Assembly: GCF_000526995.1 (NCBI RefSeq)
Contig: NZ_AZUI01000001.1
Coordinates: 3,328,001-3,392,000 of the forward strand
Direction: 5' to 3'
Length of the DNA: 64,000 nt
From: Lacrimispora indolis DSM 755
GTDB lineage: Bacteria > Bacillota > Clostridia > Lachnospirales > Lachnospiraceae
The position numbers and the translations under genes are program-made. Position 1 is the stretch's first letter; each line of letters begins with the position of its first letter. Shown piece after piece: positions 18,017 through 26,159 of this stretch. The notes under the pieces were generated by a model. The model saw nothing but the letters and a program-made list of their open reading frames with translations. It was not told where the DNA came from and ran no database searches.

Positions 18017-19297
18017 ATGGAAGATTTAAGAGAAGTGCTGGAAAGAAACAGGGAAGAATACGTTAAATATTTATCAGAGCTGATCGCCATCGATACCCAG
18101 GATCTGGGACATGGGATCGCCGGGGGCAGAGAAAAAGAAGGACAGGAATATTTGATCCGGCTCCTGGAGGAAATGGGAGCGGATGAGATAGAGCGGGATC
18201 CCATGACAGAAGAGATGATCGCTGCCTCCATTGAGAAATTTGGAGAAGGCAATCCGGGCCATGACTATAAGGACCGGTATAATGTTTATGCTGTTTTTAA
18301 CGGACAGGGGAGCAGGAGCCTGATGTTTAACGGACACATGGATACCATGCCTCCGGGGGATGAGTCCTTGTGGAAGGTGCCTCCCCATTCTCCCAGGATC
18401 GAAGGCGGCAGGCTTTATGGCCTGGGAGCAGCGGATATGAAAGGGGGGCTTATGGCTTCCGTCATGGCTGTAAAGCTTTTAAAGGATGCCGGTATCCCTC
18501 TTCCTGTTCCTGTCCATATCTGCTCGGTGTGTGACGAAGAAGGAGGCGGCAACGGCTCCATTTTAGCGGTCATGAGAGGAAAAAGGGCAGATGGAGTGGT
18601 AGTCTGTGAACCCACATCAGGAGAACTGATTCTGGCTCATATGGGATTTGTATTTATGAAAGTAGAGATAACCGGAAAATCCAACCATTCCGGTGCCAAA
18701 TGGCTGGGCGTAAGCGCCATTGAAAAGGCAATGAGGATCATAGAAAGGCTTGATGAGCTGGAGCATGGCTGGCTGCTTAAATTTAAGCACCCCCTTCTTC
18801 CTTCCCCTAATTTAAACGTAGGGACCATTCATGGAGGAAGTGCGGGATCCACGGTGGCCGGGGACTGCGAATTTGAAATGTGCATCCACTACCTTCCCGG
18901 CCAGATGAACCATAAACAGGTGGTGGCTGAGGTCACAGACGAAATCAGACGTTTTGCAGAAAGCGATTTATGGCTGAGAGAGCATATGCCGGAAATCAGT
19001 ATTTATCAGTCCGGCGGACCTTTTGAGATGGAAAAAGGGCTGCTTACAGACAGCTTTGAAAAAGCGTTTCAAGCAGCTGAGGGGAAACCCGTGGTCATAA
19101 AGGGTTCACCGGCCGGCTGTGATTCCAGGCTGTGGAAGAACATAGCCGGATGTCCGACCATTCAGTTTGGTCCCGGAAATCTGGAGCAATGCCATTCCGT
19201 AAATGAATATATTTCGGTTGAGGAATATTTAAAGGCGATTCATATCTATGCACAATTGATTTTAGAATGGGGAAAGGATGACAGGACAGATGAATAA
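18017..19297 (+). CDS. M20-family metallohydrolase (ArgE/DapE-like), copy 1
   Basis: A 426-residue dizinc hydrolase. Metal ligands are visible as NGHMDT (His, Asp), LGAADMKGG (Asp) and CDEEGGG (Glu pair). The dimerisation domain lies in the middle. GAGGTG is 4 bases before the ATG at 18017; ATG at 18014 is the alternative. M20 enzymes cut amide bonds of N-acyl or N-carbamoyl amino acids and dipeptides. Being in a nucleoside operon is unusual and suggests an amide-containing substrate. It overlaps the next gene. Confidence 0.88.
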   Translation: MEDLREVLERNREEYVKYLSELIAIDTQDLGHGIAGGREKEGQEYLIRLLEEMGADEIERDPMTEEMIAASIEKFGEGNPGHDYKDRYNVYAVFNGQGSRSLMFNGHMDTMPPGDESLWKVPPHSPRIEGGRLYGLGAADMKGGLMASVMAVKLLKDAGIPLPVPVHICSVCDEEGGGNGSILAVMRGKRADGVVVCEPTSGELILAHMGFVFMKVEITGKSNHSGAKWLGVSAIEKAMRIIERLDELEHGWLLKFKHPLLPSPNLNVGTIHGGSAGSTVAGDCEFEMCIHYLPGQMNHKQVVAEVTDEIRRFAESDLWLREHMPEISIYQSGGPFEMEKGLLTDSFEKAFQAAEGKPVVIKGSPAGCDSRLWKNIAGCPTIQFGPGNLEQCHSVNEYISVEEYLKAIHIYAQLILEWGKDDRTDE

Positions 19298-20036
19298 GAA
19301 AATACTATTGGCAGGAGAATCCTGGATGAGTTATACTACACATGTAAAGGGGTTTGATTCTTTTTATACCTCTTCCTATGAGACCGGAGAAAAGTGGTTA
19401 AAAAAGGCCCTGGAAAATGCCGGTTATGAGGTGACGTTTCTTCCCAACCACCTGGCATCAGAAGAGTTTCCTTTTACCATGGAAGAATTAAAACAGTATG
19501 TCGGGGTCATTTTGTCGGATATCGGAGCCAATACCCTGCTTTTGCCTGCGGCGACCTTCACCCACAGCAAAAAGATGCCGGACCGCTGTAAACTGATCAG
19601 GGATTATGTCCTGGCCGGAGGTGCTCTTTTGATGATCGGAGGATATTTAACATTTTCCGGTGTGGATGGAAAGGGAAAATGGCATGACACGGCTGTTCAG
19701 GAAGTTCTTCCTGTGGAGGTTTTAACTGTTGATGACAGAATGGAACACTGTGACGGGGCAAAGCCTGTTGTAAGAGAAAGCCATGATGCCATATCCGGAC
19801 TTCCTTCAGACTGGCCGGAGGTGCTGGGATACAACAAAACAGTGGCAAAGCCGGAAGCAATGGTGCCCGTTACCATAGAAAATGATCCCTTCCTCGCGCT
19901 GGGAACCTACGGAAAAGGAAGAAGTGCGGCCTTTACCACGGATTGTGCCCCTCACTGGGCTCCGCCGGAATTTTGTGAGTGGGAATATTACGACCAGCTT
20001 TGGAAGGGGATTTTTGACTGGCTGACAGAGAAGTAG
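19290..20036 (+). CDS. GATase1-like domain protein (PF07090-type), no nucleophile cysteine
   Basis: A 248-residue protein with the class I glutamine-amidotransferase-like fold (KKILLAGESWMSYTTHVKG at the start; GVILSDIGANTLLLP; GGALLMIGGYLTFSG near residue 115). Where true amidotransferases have a nucleophilic Cys in the elbow, this one reads GGYLTFSG, so glutaminase activity is unlikely. Family members are of unknown function and often occur in sugar or nucleoside catabolic operons. Two starts are possible: ATG 19290, which matches the family start better, or 19278. Both overlap the preceding M20 gene. Confidence 0.75.
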   Translation: MNKKILLAGESWMSYTTHVKGFDSFYTSSYETGEKWLKKALENAGYEVTFLPNHLASEEFPFTMEELKQYVGVILSDIGANTLLLPAATFTHSKKMPDRCKLIRDYVLAGGALLMIGGYLTFSGVDGKGKWHDTAVQEVLPVEVLTVDDRMEHCDGAKPVVRESHDAISGLPSDWPEVLGYNKTVAKPEAMVPVTIENDPFLALGTYGKGRSAAFTTDCAPHWAPPEFCEWEYYDQLWKGIFDWLTEK

Positions 20037-20046
20037 AGGGGTTGAA

Positions 20047-21237
20047 ATGGAAAAGGAAGGCTGGGAACAGGAAGCAATTCAGCTTTTAACGGATTTGATG
20101 GAGATCAGAACCGTCAACGGGAAAGACGGAGAGAAACAGGCTGCGGAATATATCTGCCAATATTTAAGCAGCCGTGGAATAAAGGCTTTTGTCCAGGATA
20201 TTGGAGAAGAAAGGGGAAACGTGATTGCATTGATCCCGGGAGAGGAAACGGGAGAGGGGATGATCTGGAACGGTCATCTGGATACTGTGGATTACGGAGA
20301 ACTGGAGAGCTGGGATACAGAACCATGGACTCCGGTGATAGAAAACGGCTGCCTCTTCGGACGGGGGGCCAGTGATATGAAAAGCGGACTGGCTGCCATG
20401 GTATATGTTCTGGGAAAGCTGGGGGAGACCGGGAAAAAGCCGGGGAATTCCATCCAGTTTCTTGGAACATGTGACGAAGAACGGGGAGGAGCCGGGGCAA
20501 GAGCCGTTATTTCCGGAGGCCATATGATGGAAGGGTCTGTTTTGCTGATCGGAGAGCCTACCGGCTGCACCGTTGGAATCGCCCAGAAAGGCTGTATCTG
20601 GCTGGAGCTGGAGGTAAGAGGTAAAACCAGCCATGGAGCCTATCCGGAAGAAGGCTGCAATGCAGTTATCTGCGCCTATGAAACGGCAGAGCGTCTGGGC
20701 AGCTGGATCCGTGAGCATGACCATCCGGTTCTGGGGAGTGCCACTGCCCAGATTACGGAAATCCAGGGCGGAATACAGCCCAATATGACGCCTGATCTGT
20801 GCACGGTATTAATGGATATCCGGACCGTGCCTGGACTTACTTATGAAAGCATTCACAGCCGGCTGAAAACGGTATTTCGGGAAATCAGCCGGAAATACGG
20901 AAGCATTCCAAGTCTGGTCATCCGGATTAAGAACCACAGAATAAGCATTGAGGCGGACAAGTCTTCCAAAGGAGTTTCCAGACTGGTAAAAAGCATGGAG
21001 GCTGCCGGGATCCGGGAAACTTATTCCGGGATCTCCTATTTTACGGATGCTTCCATATTGGCGGAAGGAAAAGAAGGGCTTACCACTGTCTTATTTGGAC
21101 CGGGCTCGGCGGATATGGCACACAAGCCCAACGAATGTGTGCAGATCGAGAAGTATTTAAGGGCAATACAGGCATTGACAAATTTGGCAGCAGCGAGGAT
21201 TGAGGATGAGAGCAACAATAAAGGATATTGCCAATGA
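20047..21237 (+). CDS. M20-family metallohydrolase (ArgE/DapE-like), copy 2
   Basis: A 396-residue M20 enzyme, with ligand motifs NGHLDTVD, GRGASDMKSG and CDEERGG. It is distinct from copy 1 at sequence level, so the two are not a recent tandem duplication. No signal peptide. The 3' end overlaps the following LacI gene by 32 bases, which implies tight translational coupling. Substrate unknown; an N-acylated or carbamoylated compound is expected. Confidence 0.88.
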   Translation: MEKEGWEQEAIQLLTDLMEIRTVNGKDGEKQAAEYICQYLSSRGIKAFVQDIGEERGNVIALIPGEETGEGMIWNGHLDTVDYGELESWDTEPWTPVIENGCLFGRGASDMKSGLAAMVYVLGKLGETGKKPGNSIQFLGTCDEERGGAGARAVISGGHMMEGSVLLIGEPTGCTVGIAQKGCIWLELEVRGKTSHGAYPEEGCNAVICAYETAERLGSWIREHDHPVLGSATAQITEIQGGIQPNMTPDLCTVLMDIRTVPGLTYESIHSRLKTVFREISRKYGSIPSLVIRIKNHRISIEADKSSKGVSRLVKSMEAAGIRETYSGISYFTDASILAEGKEGLTTVLFGPGSADMAHKPNECVQIEKYLRAIQALTNLAAARIEDESNNKGYCQ

Positions 21238-22237
21238 CACGGGACTTTCCGTGACAACGGTCTCTCTGGTATTAAACGGGAAAGCCTATAAGATACCGGA
21301 TGATACGAAAAAGCGCATAATGGAATCGGCGCGCAAGCTTAACTACCGGCCCAATCAGCTGGCAGTCAGTCTGGTTAAAAAGAGAAGCAAAACCATAGGC
21401 CTTATTATTCCTGACATTGGAAATGTCTTTTATGCCCATATGGTAAAGGGGATCGAAGAATGCTGCAGGGAGCACGGGAGAACGCTGATCCTGTGCAATA
21501 CCAACGATCTCCATGAAAGAGACATGGAGTATATCCATCTTCTGGCTGACCAGGGCGTGGACGGGATCATCTATGTCATGTCCAGGGAAAGCGATGAGAC
21601 AGCCGGTGAGGAATCGGTCCGCTTATTGGAACAGCTGCAGATGCCGTTTGTGCTCCTGGACCGTTTTCTTACGGATGCAGACTGTGCTGAAATAATCCTG
21701 GATCATGAACTGGGAGGATATTTGGCAGGGAGGCATTTAGCAGAGCTTGGCCACAAGAGGATCGCCTGCGTAACAGGTCCTGTTAATCTGGCGGATTCTG
21801 AGAGAAGATTAAAAGGCTATGTCCGTGCACTGGAGGAATTTCATATTCCTTTTGATGAAAAACTGATTTATGAAGGCGATTATACCATGGAATGCGGGGA
21901 GAGGGCTGTGGCAGCGCTGATGCACTATGGATTTACAGCGGTATTTGCCTGTAATGATCTTTCCGCTTTTGGCGTGTGCAGGCAGCTGTCTAAATATCAT
22001 AAGAAGGTGCCTGAAGATATATCGGTAGTGGGATATGATGATGTTTTGTATGCGGAGATGATGGCAGTTCCCCTTACAACGGTCAGACAGCCGGTATACG
22101 AGATGGGCGTGGAGTCTGTAAAACGGCTCATTTCCCAGATCAAAGGGAAAAAAACAGAAAATAAAATTGCGGTATTTGAACCGAAATTGATGATTAGAAG
22201 CAGTACCGTAGGAATGGGACAGGAGTGCAGGATATGA
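21206..22237 (+). CDS. LacI-family transcriptional regulator
   Basis: A 343-residue regulator: helix-turn-helix ATIKDIANDTGLSVTTVSLVLNG is within the first 25 residues, the hinge region follows (LNYRPNQLAVSLVKKRS), then a periplasmic-binding-protein-like effector domain. I chose ATG 21206, with GAGG 7 bases upstream, over the TTG at 21200. It lies inside the operon and ends in a four-base overlap with the kinase gene, so it may be a second, internal control for ribose or another sugar. Confidence 0.93.
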   Translation: MRATIKDIANDTGLSVTTVSLVLNGKAYKIPDDTKKRIMESARKLNYRPNQLAVSLVKKRSKTIGLIIPDIGNVFYAHMVKGIEECCREHGRTLILCNTNDLHERDMEYIHLLADQGVDGIIYVMSRESDETAGEESVRLLEQLQMPFVLLDRFLTDADCAEIILDHELGGYLAGRHLAELGHKRIACVTGPVNLADSERRLKGYVRALEEFHIPFDEKLIYEGDYTMECGERAVAALMHYGFTAVFACNDLSAFGVCRQLSKYHKKVPEDISVVGYDDVLYAEMMAVPLTTVRQPVYEMGVESVKRLISQIKGKKTENKIAVFEPKLMIRSSTVGMGQECRI

Positions 22238-23121
22238 AAATATTGAATTTTGGTTCTCTGAATATTGACTATGTTTACCAGGTGGATCATTTTGTCAGAG
22301 AGGGAGAAACCATTTCCTCTGATTCTCTGGAGATATTTTGCGGAGGAAAAGGCTTGAATCAGTCTCTGGCGCTGAGCAAAAGCGGGGCTAAGGTCTGGCA
22401 TGCAGGAGCGGTGGGAGCGCAGGATGGCGCGATCCTGATCCAGGAGCTGGAGCAGTTCGGTGTTGATACGGGAAATATTAAGAGGCTGAAAAATAAGACA
22501 GGCCATGCCATCATACAAAAGAATCAGGAAGGCCAAAACGGCATTCTCTTGTATGGAGGCGCGAATCAGGAAATAACAAGAGATCAGGTGGATGAAGTTT
22601 TAAGTGAATTTGGAGAAGGGGACTTTCTCATTCTGCAGAACGAAATCAATGAAGTGGGATACATTATGGAACAGGCGTATGGGAAAGGGATGAGAATTAT
22701 TTTAAATCCTTCCCCAATGGACCGCAAAATATGGACGTATCCTCTTCCTTATGTGGAGTTTTTTATATTGAACGAGATTGAAGCCGGGGATATCTGTCAA
22801 AAGAGCGGAAGCGGCAGAGAGCTTTTGGATCAGCTGGCTGAAAAATTTCCCAAGGCAAAGGTCCTTTTGACTCTGGGCCAGGATGGTTCTTTATACAAGG
22901 ACGGCCAGCAGGTGTTTGAGCAGAAGATCTATCCTGTGCATGTGGTTGATACCACCGGGGCCGGAGATACCTTTACCGGCTATTTCATAGGAGGGCTTTC
23001 GCTGGGAGAATCTCCGGAACAGGCTTTGGATCATGCGGCAAAGGCGGCCTCCATTGCAGTATCCAGAGCCGGGGCAGCGCCTTCGATTCCCGGAAGAGAC
23101 GAGGTTATGAGGAGTTATTGA
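22234..23121 (+). CDS. PfkB-family carbohydrate kinase (ribokinase-like)
   Basis: A 295-residue sugar kinase. Seen: NFGSLNIDYVYQV at the start, GGKGLNQSLALSKSGA (sugar-binding lid region) and the catalytic DTTGAGDTFTGYF with the general-base Asp. A ribokinase role fits, because the hydrolase upstream would release ribose, but other sugars are possible. The ATG at 22234 overlaps the regulator stop (ATGA). Last gene of the operon. Confidence 0.92.
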   Translation: MKILNFGSLNIDYVYQVDHFVREGETISSDSLEIFCGGKGLNQSLALSKSGAKVWHAGAVGAQDGAILIQELEQFGVDTGNIKRLKNKTGHAIIQKNQEGQNGILLYGGANQEITRDQVDEVLSEFGEGDFLILQNEINEVGYIMEQAYGKGMRIILNPSPMDRKIWTYPLPYVEFFILNEIEAGDICQKSGSGRELLDQLAEKFPKAKVLLTLGQDGSLYKDGQQVFEQKIYPVHVVDTTGAGDTFTGYFIGGLSLGESPEQALDHAAKAASIAVSRAGAAPSIPGRDEVMRSY

Positions 23122-23132
23122 GGTTAGAGAGA

Positions 23133-23160
23133 AAAAGGAAGCCACCGGGGCTTCCTTTTC
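23133..23160. terminator. Terminator between pfkB and the ECF S-component
   Basis: AAAAGGAAGCC and GGGCTTCCTTTT form a tight stem with a four-base loop. T runs on both strands allow use by both convergent genes. Confidence 0.85.
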
Positions 23161-23162
23161 TG

Positions 23163-23702
23163 CTATAAAGCCGATTTTCCACTCAGTTCCCGGATCTCCC
23201 GGACACGCAGAAGAACAGGAAGGAGAGCTCCGGCTGCAATCAGGCTGAAGAGATTCTGCACCAGATTAAAGGGAACATTGGAAACGGCGGCAGGCCAGTC
23301 ATATACCAGCAGTTCAAATAGAAAATAGCCGCCGGTGACTACTGCGCTGGATACTATTCCGGCGGTCAGAAAAGGCAGCGGCCGAAAGCTGCCCGCCTGT
23401 CCTTTAGACGGTAAGTGTCTGTACAAATATCCGCCTGAACATGCAGCCAATGCTTTAATGATCAAGGTTGCCGGCGCATAAAAGGCGTAGCCGGACAGTA
23501 AGTCCGCCATCATAGAGCCGATCCCTCCTGCGGCTCCGCCGGCCAGCGGTCCTAAAAGCATGCCGCTGAGCAATACCATCCCGTCACCTAAATGAATATA
23601 ACCGCTGAATGCAGATGGTATGTGTATGACCATAGTAGCGGCGGTGGTAAGGGCTGCCATCAAGGCACTGTAAACGATTTTTTTTGTTCTGCTGTTGTTC
23701 AT
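23163..23702 (-). CDS. ECF transporter S component
   Basis: A 179-residue membrane protein with about five or six helices and the family signature of substrate-specific ECF subunits (IHLGDGMVLLSGMLLGPLAG, then GGIGSMMADLLSGY). Such proteins bind a vitamin or related micronutrient and use the shared EcfAAT module encoded elsewhere. The ATG at 23702 is preceded by GGGAGGAAAAG; an in-frame start at 23717 lies before that site. The ligand cannot be assigned, and I see no recognised riboswitch upstream. Confidence 0.85.
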   Translation of the reverse strand: MNNSRTKKIVYSALMAALTTAATMVIHIPSAFSGYIHLGDGMVLLSGMLLGPLAGGAAGGIGSMMADLLSGYAFYAPATLIIKALAACSGGYLYRHLPSKGQAGSFRPLPFLTAGIVSSAVVTGGYFLFELLVYDWPAAVSNVPFNLVQNLFSLIAAGALLPVLLRVREIRELSGKSAL

Positions 23703-24037
23703 ATCTTTTCCTCCCATAAAAATTTTCTGATCGTTTTATTATGCTCTATCATATAGAAAAACTGGCATTTTTTAAATATCCAATTTGAATAAAATTATAC
23801 ATACCAGTTTTGACGCCGCAGCCTAAAAGGCTTGACCAAAGAGGCCTGCAAATATCAGCCTGAGTGTTTGCGGTACGCAGCCATGCCTGTTTCAGAAGGG
23901 CCATGGCTGCGTGTTTTTTCATGTGAGGTTGACAGCAGAGGATGTCCCTGTTAAAATCAAAAAAATCAATTTATCCACATAGGGACCCGGCAGTAGGTAC
24001 AATAATGGGTATTAATGAAATGAGAGGAGAAGTAAAA
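23703..24037. other. Intergenic region with hairpins, no gene seen
   Basis: This 335-base gap separates the divergent ECF and AroM genes. Arms GAAAAACTGGCAT (from about 23756) and ATACCAGTTTT (about 23801-23811) can pair over a long loop. CGCAGCCATG (23876-23885) pairs with CATGGCTGCG (23902-23911), followed by TGTTTTTTC, a plus-strand terminator that has no gene before it. It could end a small RNA or attenuate the AroM operon. Confidence 0.45.
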
Positions 24038-24709
24038 ATGAAGATTGGTGCCATAACAGTCGGGCAGAGCCCGAGAACAGACGTTACAGCGGATATCATG
24101 GGTATTTTTAACGGGAAGGCGGAAATCCTGGAAAGGGGAGGGCTGGACGGCCTGACAAGAGAGCAGATCCAGGAATTCACCCCAAAGGAGGGAGATTACG
24201 TGCTGGTCTCCAGGTTAAATGACGGAACTTCCGTTACCTTTGCGGAACGCCATATCATTCCCAGACTTCAGCAGGCAATCCAGGAACTGGAAGAGCAGGG
24301 AACCGCCTTTATTATGATGTTTTGTACAGGAAAATTTCCGGATACCCTGAAAGCAAAAGTACCCCTCATCTATCCTTGTGAAATTTTAGACAGAGTCGTT
24401 CCTCTTCTGACCGCAGCTTCTTCCATTCTTGTGGTAACGCCGTCACCTTTGCAAATAACCCAAAGTGAGGAAAAATGGTCCAGGATCGTGGAGCAGGTTT
24501 CCGTTACCGCCTGTTCCCCTTATGGAGAATGGAAGGAGCTGGAGGAAGCAGCCAGTCTTGTAAGGGATACAAAAGCAGATCTGGTGGTTTTGGACTGCAT
24601 TGGGTTCAGCCAGGAAATGAAACAGCTGTTTGCAAAAGAAACCGGAAAGCCGGTCATTCTTCCCAGAACCTTATTGGCCCGCCTTGTTTCTGAATTGACA
24701 GACGTCTGA
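24038..24709 (+). CDS. AroM family protein
   Basis: A 223-residue cytoplasmic protein of the AroM family (KIGAITVGQSPRTDV at the start; MMFCTGKFPD in the middle; VVLDCIGFSQEMK near the end). The family has a racemase-like fold with conserved Cys residues, and no established reaction. The ATG at 24038 is preceded by GAGAGGAGAAG; a more upstream start would add about 32 non-conserved residues. It opens a locus of M20 hydrolases and a peptide transporter. Confidence 0.88.
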   Translation: MKIGAITVGQSPRTDVTADIMGIFNGKAEILERGGLDGLTREQIQEFTPKEGDYVLVSRLNDGTSVTFAERHIIPRLQQAIQELEEQGTAFIMMFCTGKFPDTLKAKVPLIYPCEILDRVVPLLTAASSILVVTPSPLQITQSEEKWSRIVEQVSVTACSPYGEWKELEEAASLVRDTKADLVVLDCIGFSQEMKQLFAKETGKPVILPRTLLARLVSELTDV

Positions 24710-24871
24710 TGAAAAGAGAAAACAGGGTGAATTTTTAAATACGGCTTCATCCCTGTGCATGATGCTTAAATTGTGTATGAAAAACCGTGCAAACTGTTAT
24801 TTACAAAAAAAATTCTCCTTGATAAAATACTTATCAAATATCCGCCAACAGGAATTGAAAGGATTGATGGG

Positions 24872-26041
24872 ATGAATGACCTGCTATTCAGGGCAAAGGA
24901 ACTTGAGGATTATGGAATCCATATCAGACGGCTGATACATAGAAAACCGGAAATCGGTTTTGACCTTCCGGAGACGGTAAAGCTTGTGAGGGAAGAGCTT
25001 AAGTCCCTTGGCTATGAGCCTTCTGCCTGCGGAATTGCAGGGATCACGGCGCTGGCCGGAAAGCCCGGAAAAACATTTTTATTGAGAGCTGACATGGATG
25101 CCCTGCCCATGAAAGAGGAAACAGGACTGCCTTTTGCATCGGAAAACGGCTTTATGCATGCCTGCGGCCATGATATTCACACCGGCGCATTGCTGCTGGC
25201 CGCCCGGATACTGAAGGAGAGGGAAGAGGAATTAAAGGGAACGGTAAAGCTCATGTTCCAGCCCTGTGAGGAAGGGGTGGGAGGCGCTTCGGACATGGTA
25301 AAGGCTGGGGTTCTTGAGAACCCTTCCGTGGATGGGGCAATGGCTCTCCACGTACTCCATGATAAGTCGGGAACCGTTGGGTATTCCCGGAATACGGCAT
25401 GCGCTTCCAGCGATATTTTTACCATTACGGTAAAAGGGAAAGGCGGACACGGAGCCGCACCTCATCTCTGCATTGACCCCATTCATATTGCAGTTCACAT
25501 CCATATGGCACTGCAGTCCTTAAACAGCCGGGAGGTAAATCCTGATGAAATGCTGGTATGCAGCATCTGCCAGATAAACGGGGGAACCGCTGCCAACGTT
25601 TTTCCTGAAACAGCGGTATTAAAAGGAACCATCCGCACCATGAATGAAAAGGTGAGAAGCTTTGCCAGAGAACGTCTGGTTCAGATCGCAGAACAGACAG
25701 CCGGTGCGTTCCGGGGGAAAGCAGAGGTGGAATTCCTCCATGAGGGCGTTCCGCCCATGGAAAATAACGGGGACCTTCTGGAGGCTTCCGTCAGCTATAT
25801 CGACGGCCTTCTGGGAGAGGGAACCTGCAGGGAGCTGCCCAGAATGACCGGCTCCGAGGATTTCTCCGTGATCTCCCAGATCGTACCATCTGTACTTTTG
25901 TGGGTGGGAACCGGTTCAGCAGAAGAGGGATACCCTTACGGCGTCCATGACTCAAGAGTGACCTTTAGTGAGGAAAGCCTTCACAAAATGGCTGCCATAT
26001 ATGCCAATACGGCCATCAAGTGGCTGAGAGAGCACCCATAG
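24872..26041 (+). CDS. M20-family amidohydrolase (IAA-amino acid hydrolase type)
   Basis: A 389-residue M20D-type enzyme. Metal-site motifs are LRADMDALPM, HACGHDIHT and QPCEEGVGG, and the dimerisation domain includes GKGGHGAAPH. It would release an acyl group from an N-acyl amino acid or cut a similar amide. ATG 24872 with AAAGGA 8 bases upstream is preferred to 24773, whose added residues look random. Cytoplasmic. It precedes a Dpp-type importer, presumably for its substrate. Confidence 0.9.
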   Translation: MNDLLFRAKELEDYGIHIRRLIHRKPEIGFDLPETVKLVREELKSLGYEPSACGIAGITALAGKPGKTFLLRADMDALPMKEETGLPFASENGFMHACGHDIHTGALLLAARILKEREEELKGTVKLMFQPCEEGVGGASDMVKAGVLENPSVDGAMALHVLHDKSGTVGYSRNTACASSDIFTITVKGKGGHGAAPHLCIDPIHIAVHIHMALQSLNSREVNPDEMLVCSICQINGGTAANVFPETAVLKGTIRTMNEKVRSFARERLVQIAEQTAGAFRGKAEVEFLHEGVPPMENNGDLLEASVSYIDGLLGEGTCRELPRMTGSEDFSVISQIVPSVLLWVGTGSAEEGYPYGVHDSRVTFSEESLHKMAAIYANTAIKWLREHP

Positions 26042-26159
26042 GGTGTATCTGAAAACCGGAATACGAAAATAACATATGTTTCGAATATAACGATAGTTAA
26101 AGGCGACTATGCTTTCTTTGACTGTCGTTTTATTAATATACAAGAAAAGAGGAATCATT

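Noticed and set aside
20164..20724. 186-codon minus-strand frame
   Set aside because: It lies opposite the second M20 gene and has biased, repeat-like composition with no recognised domain.
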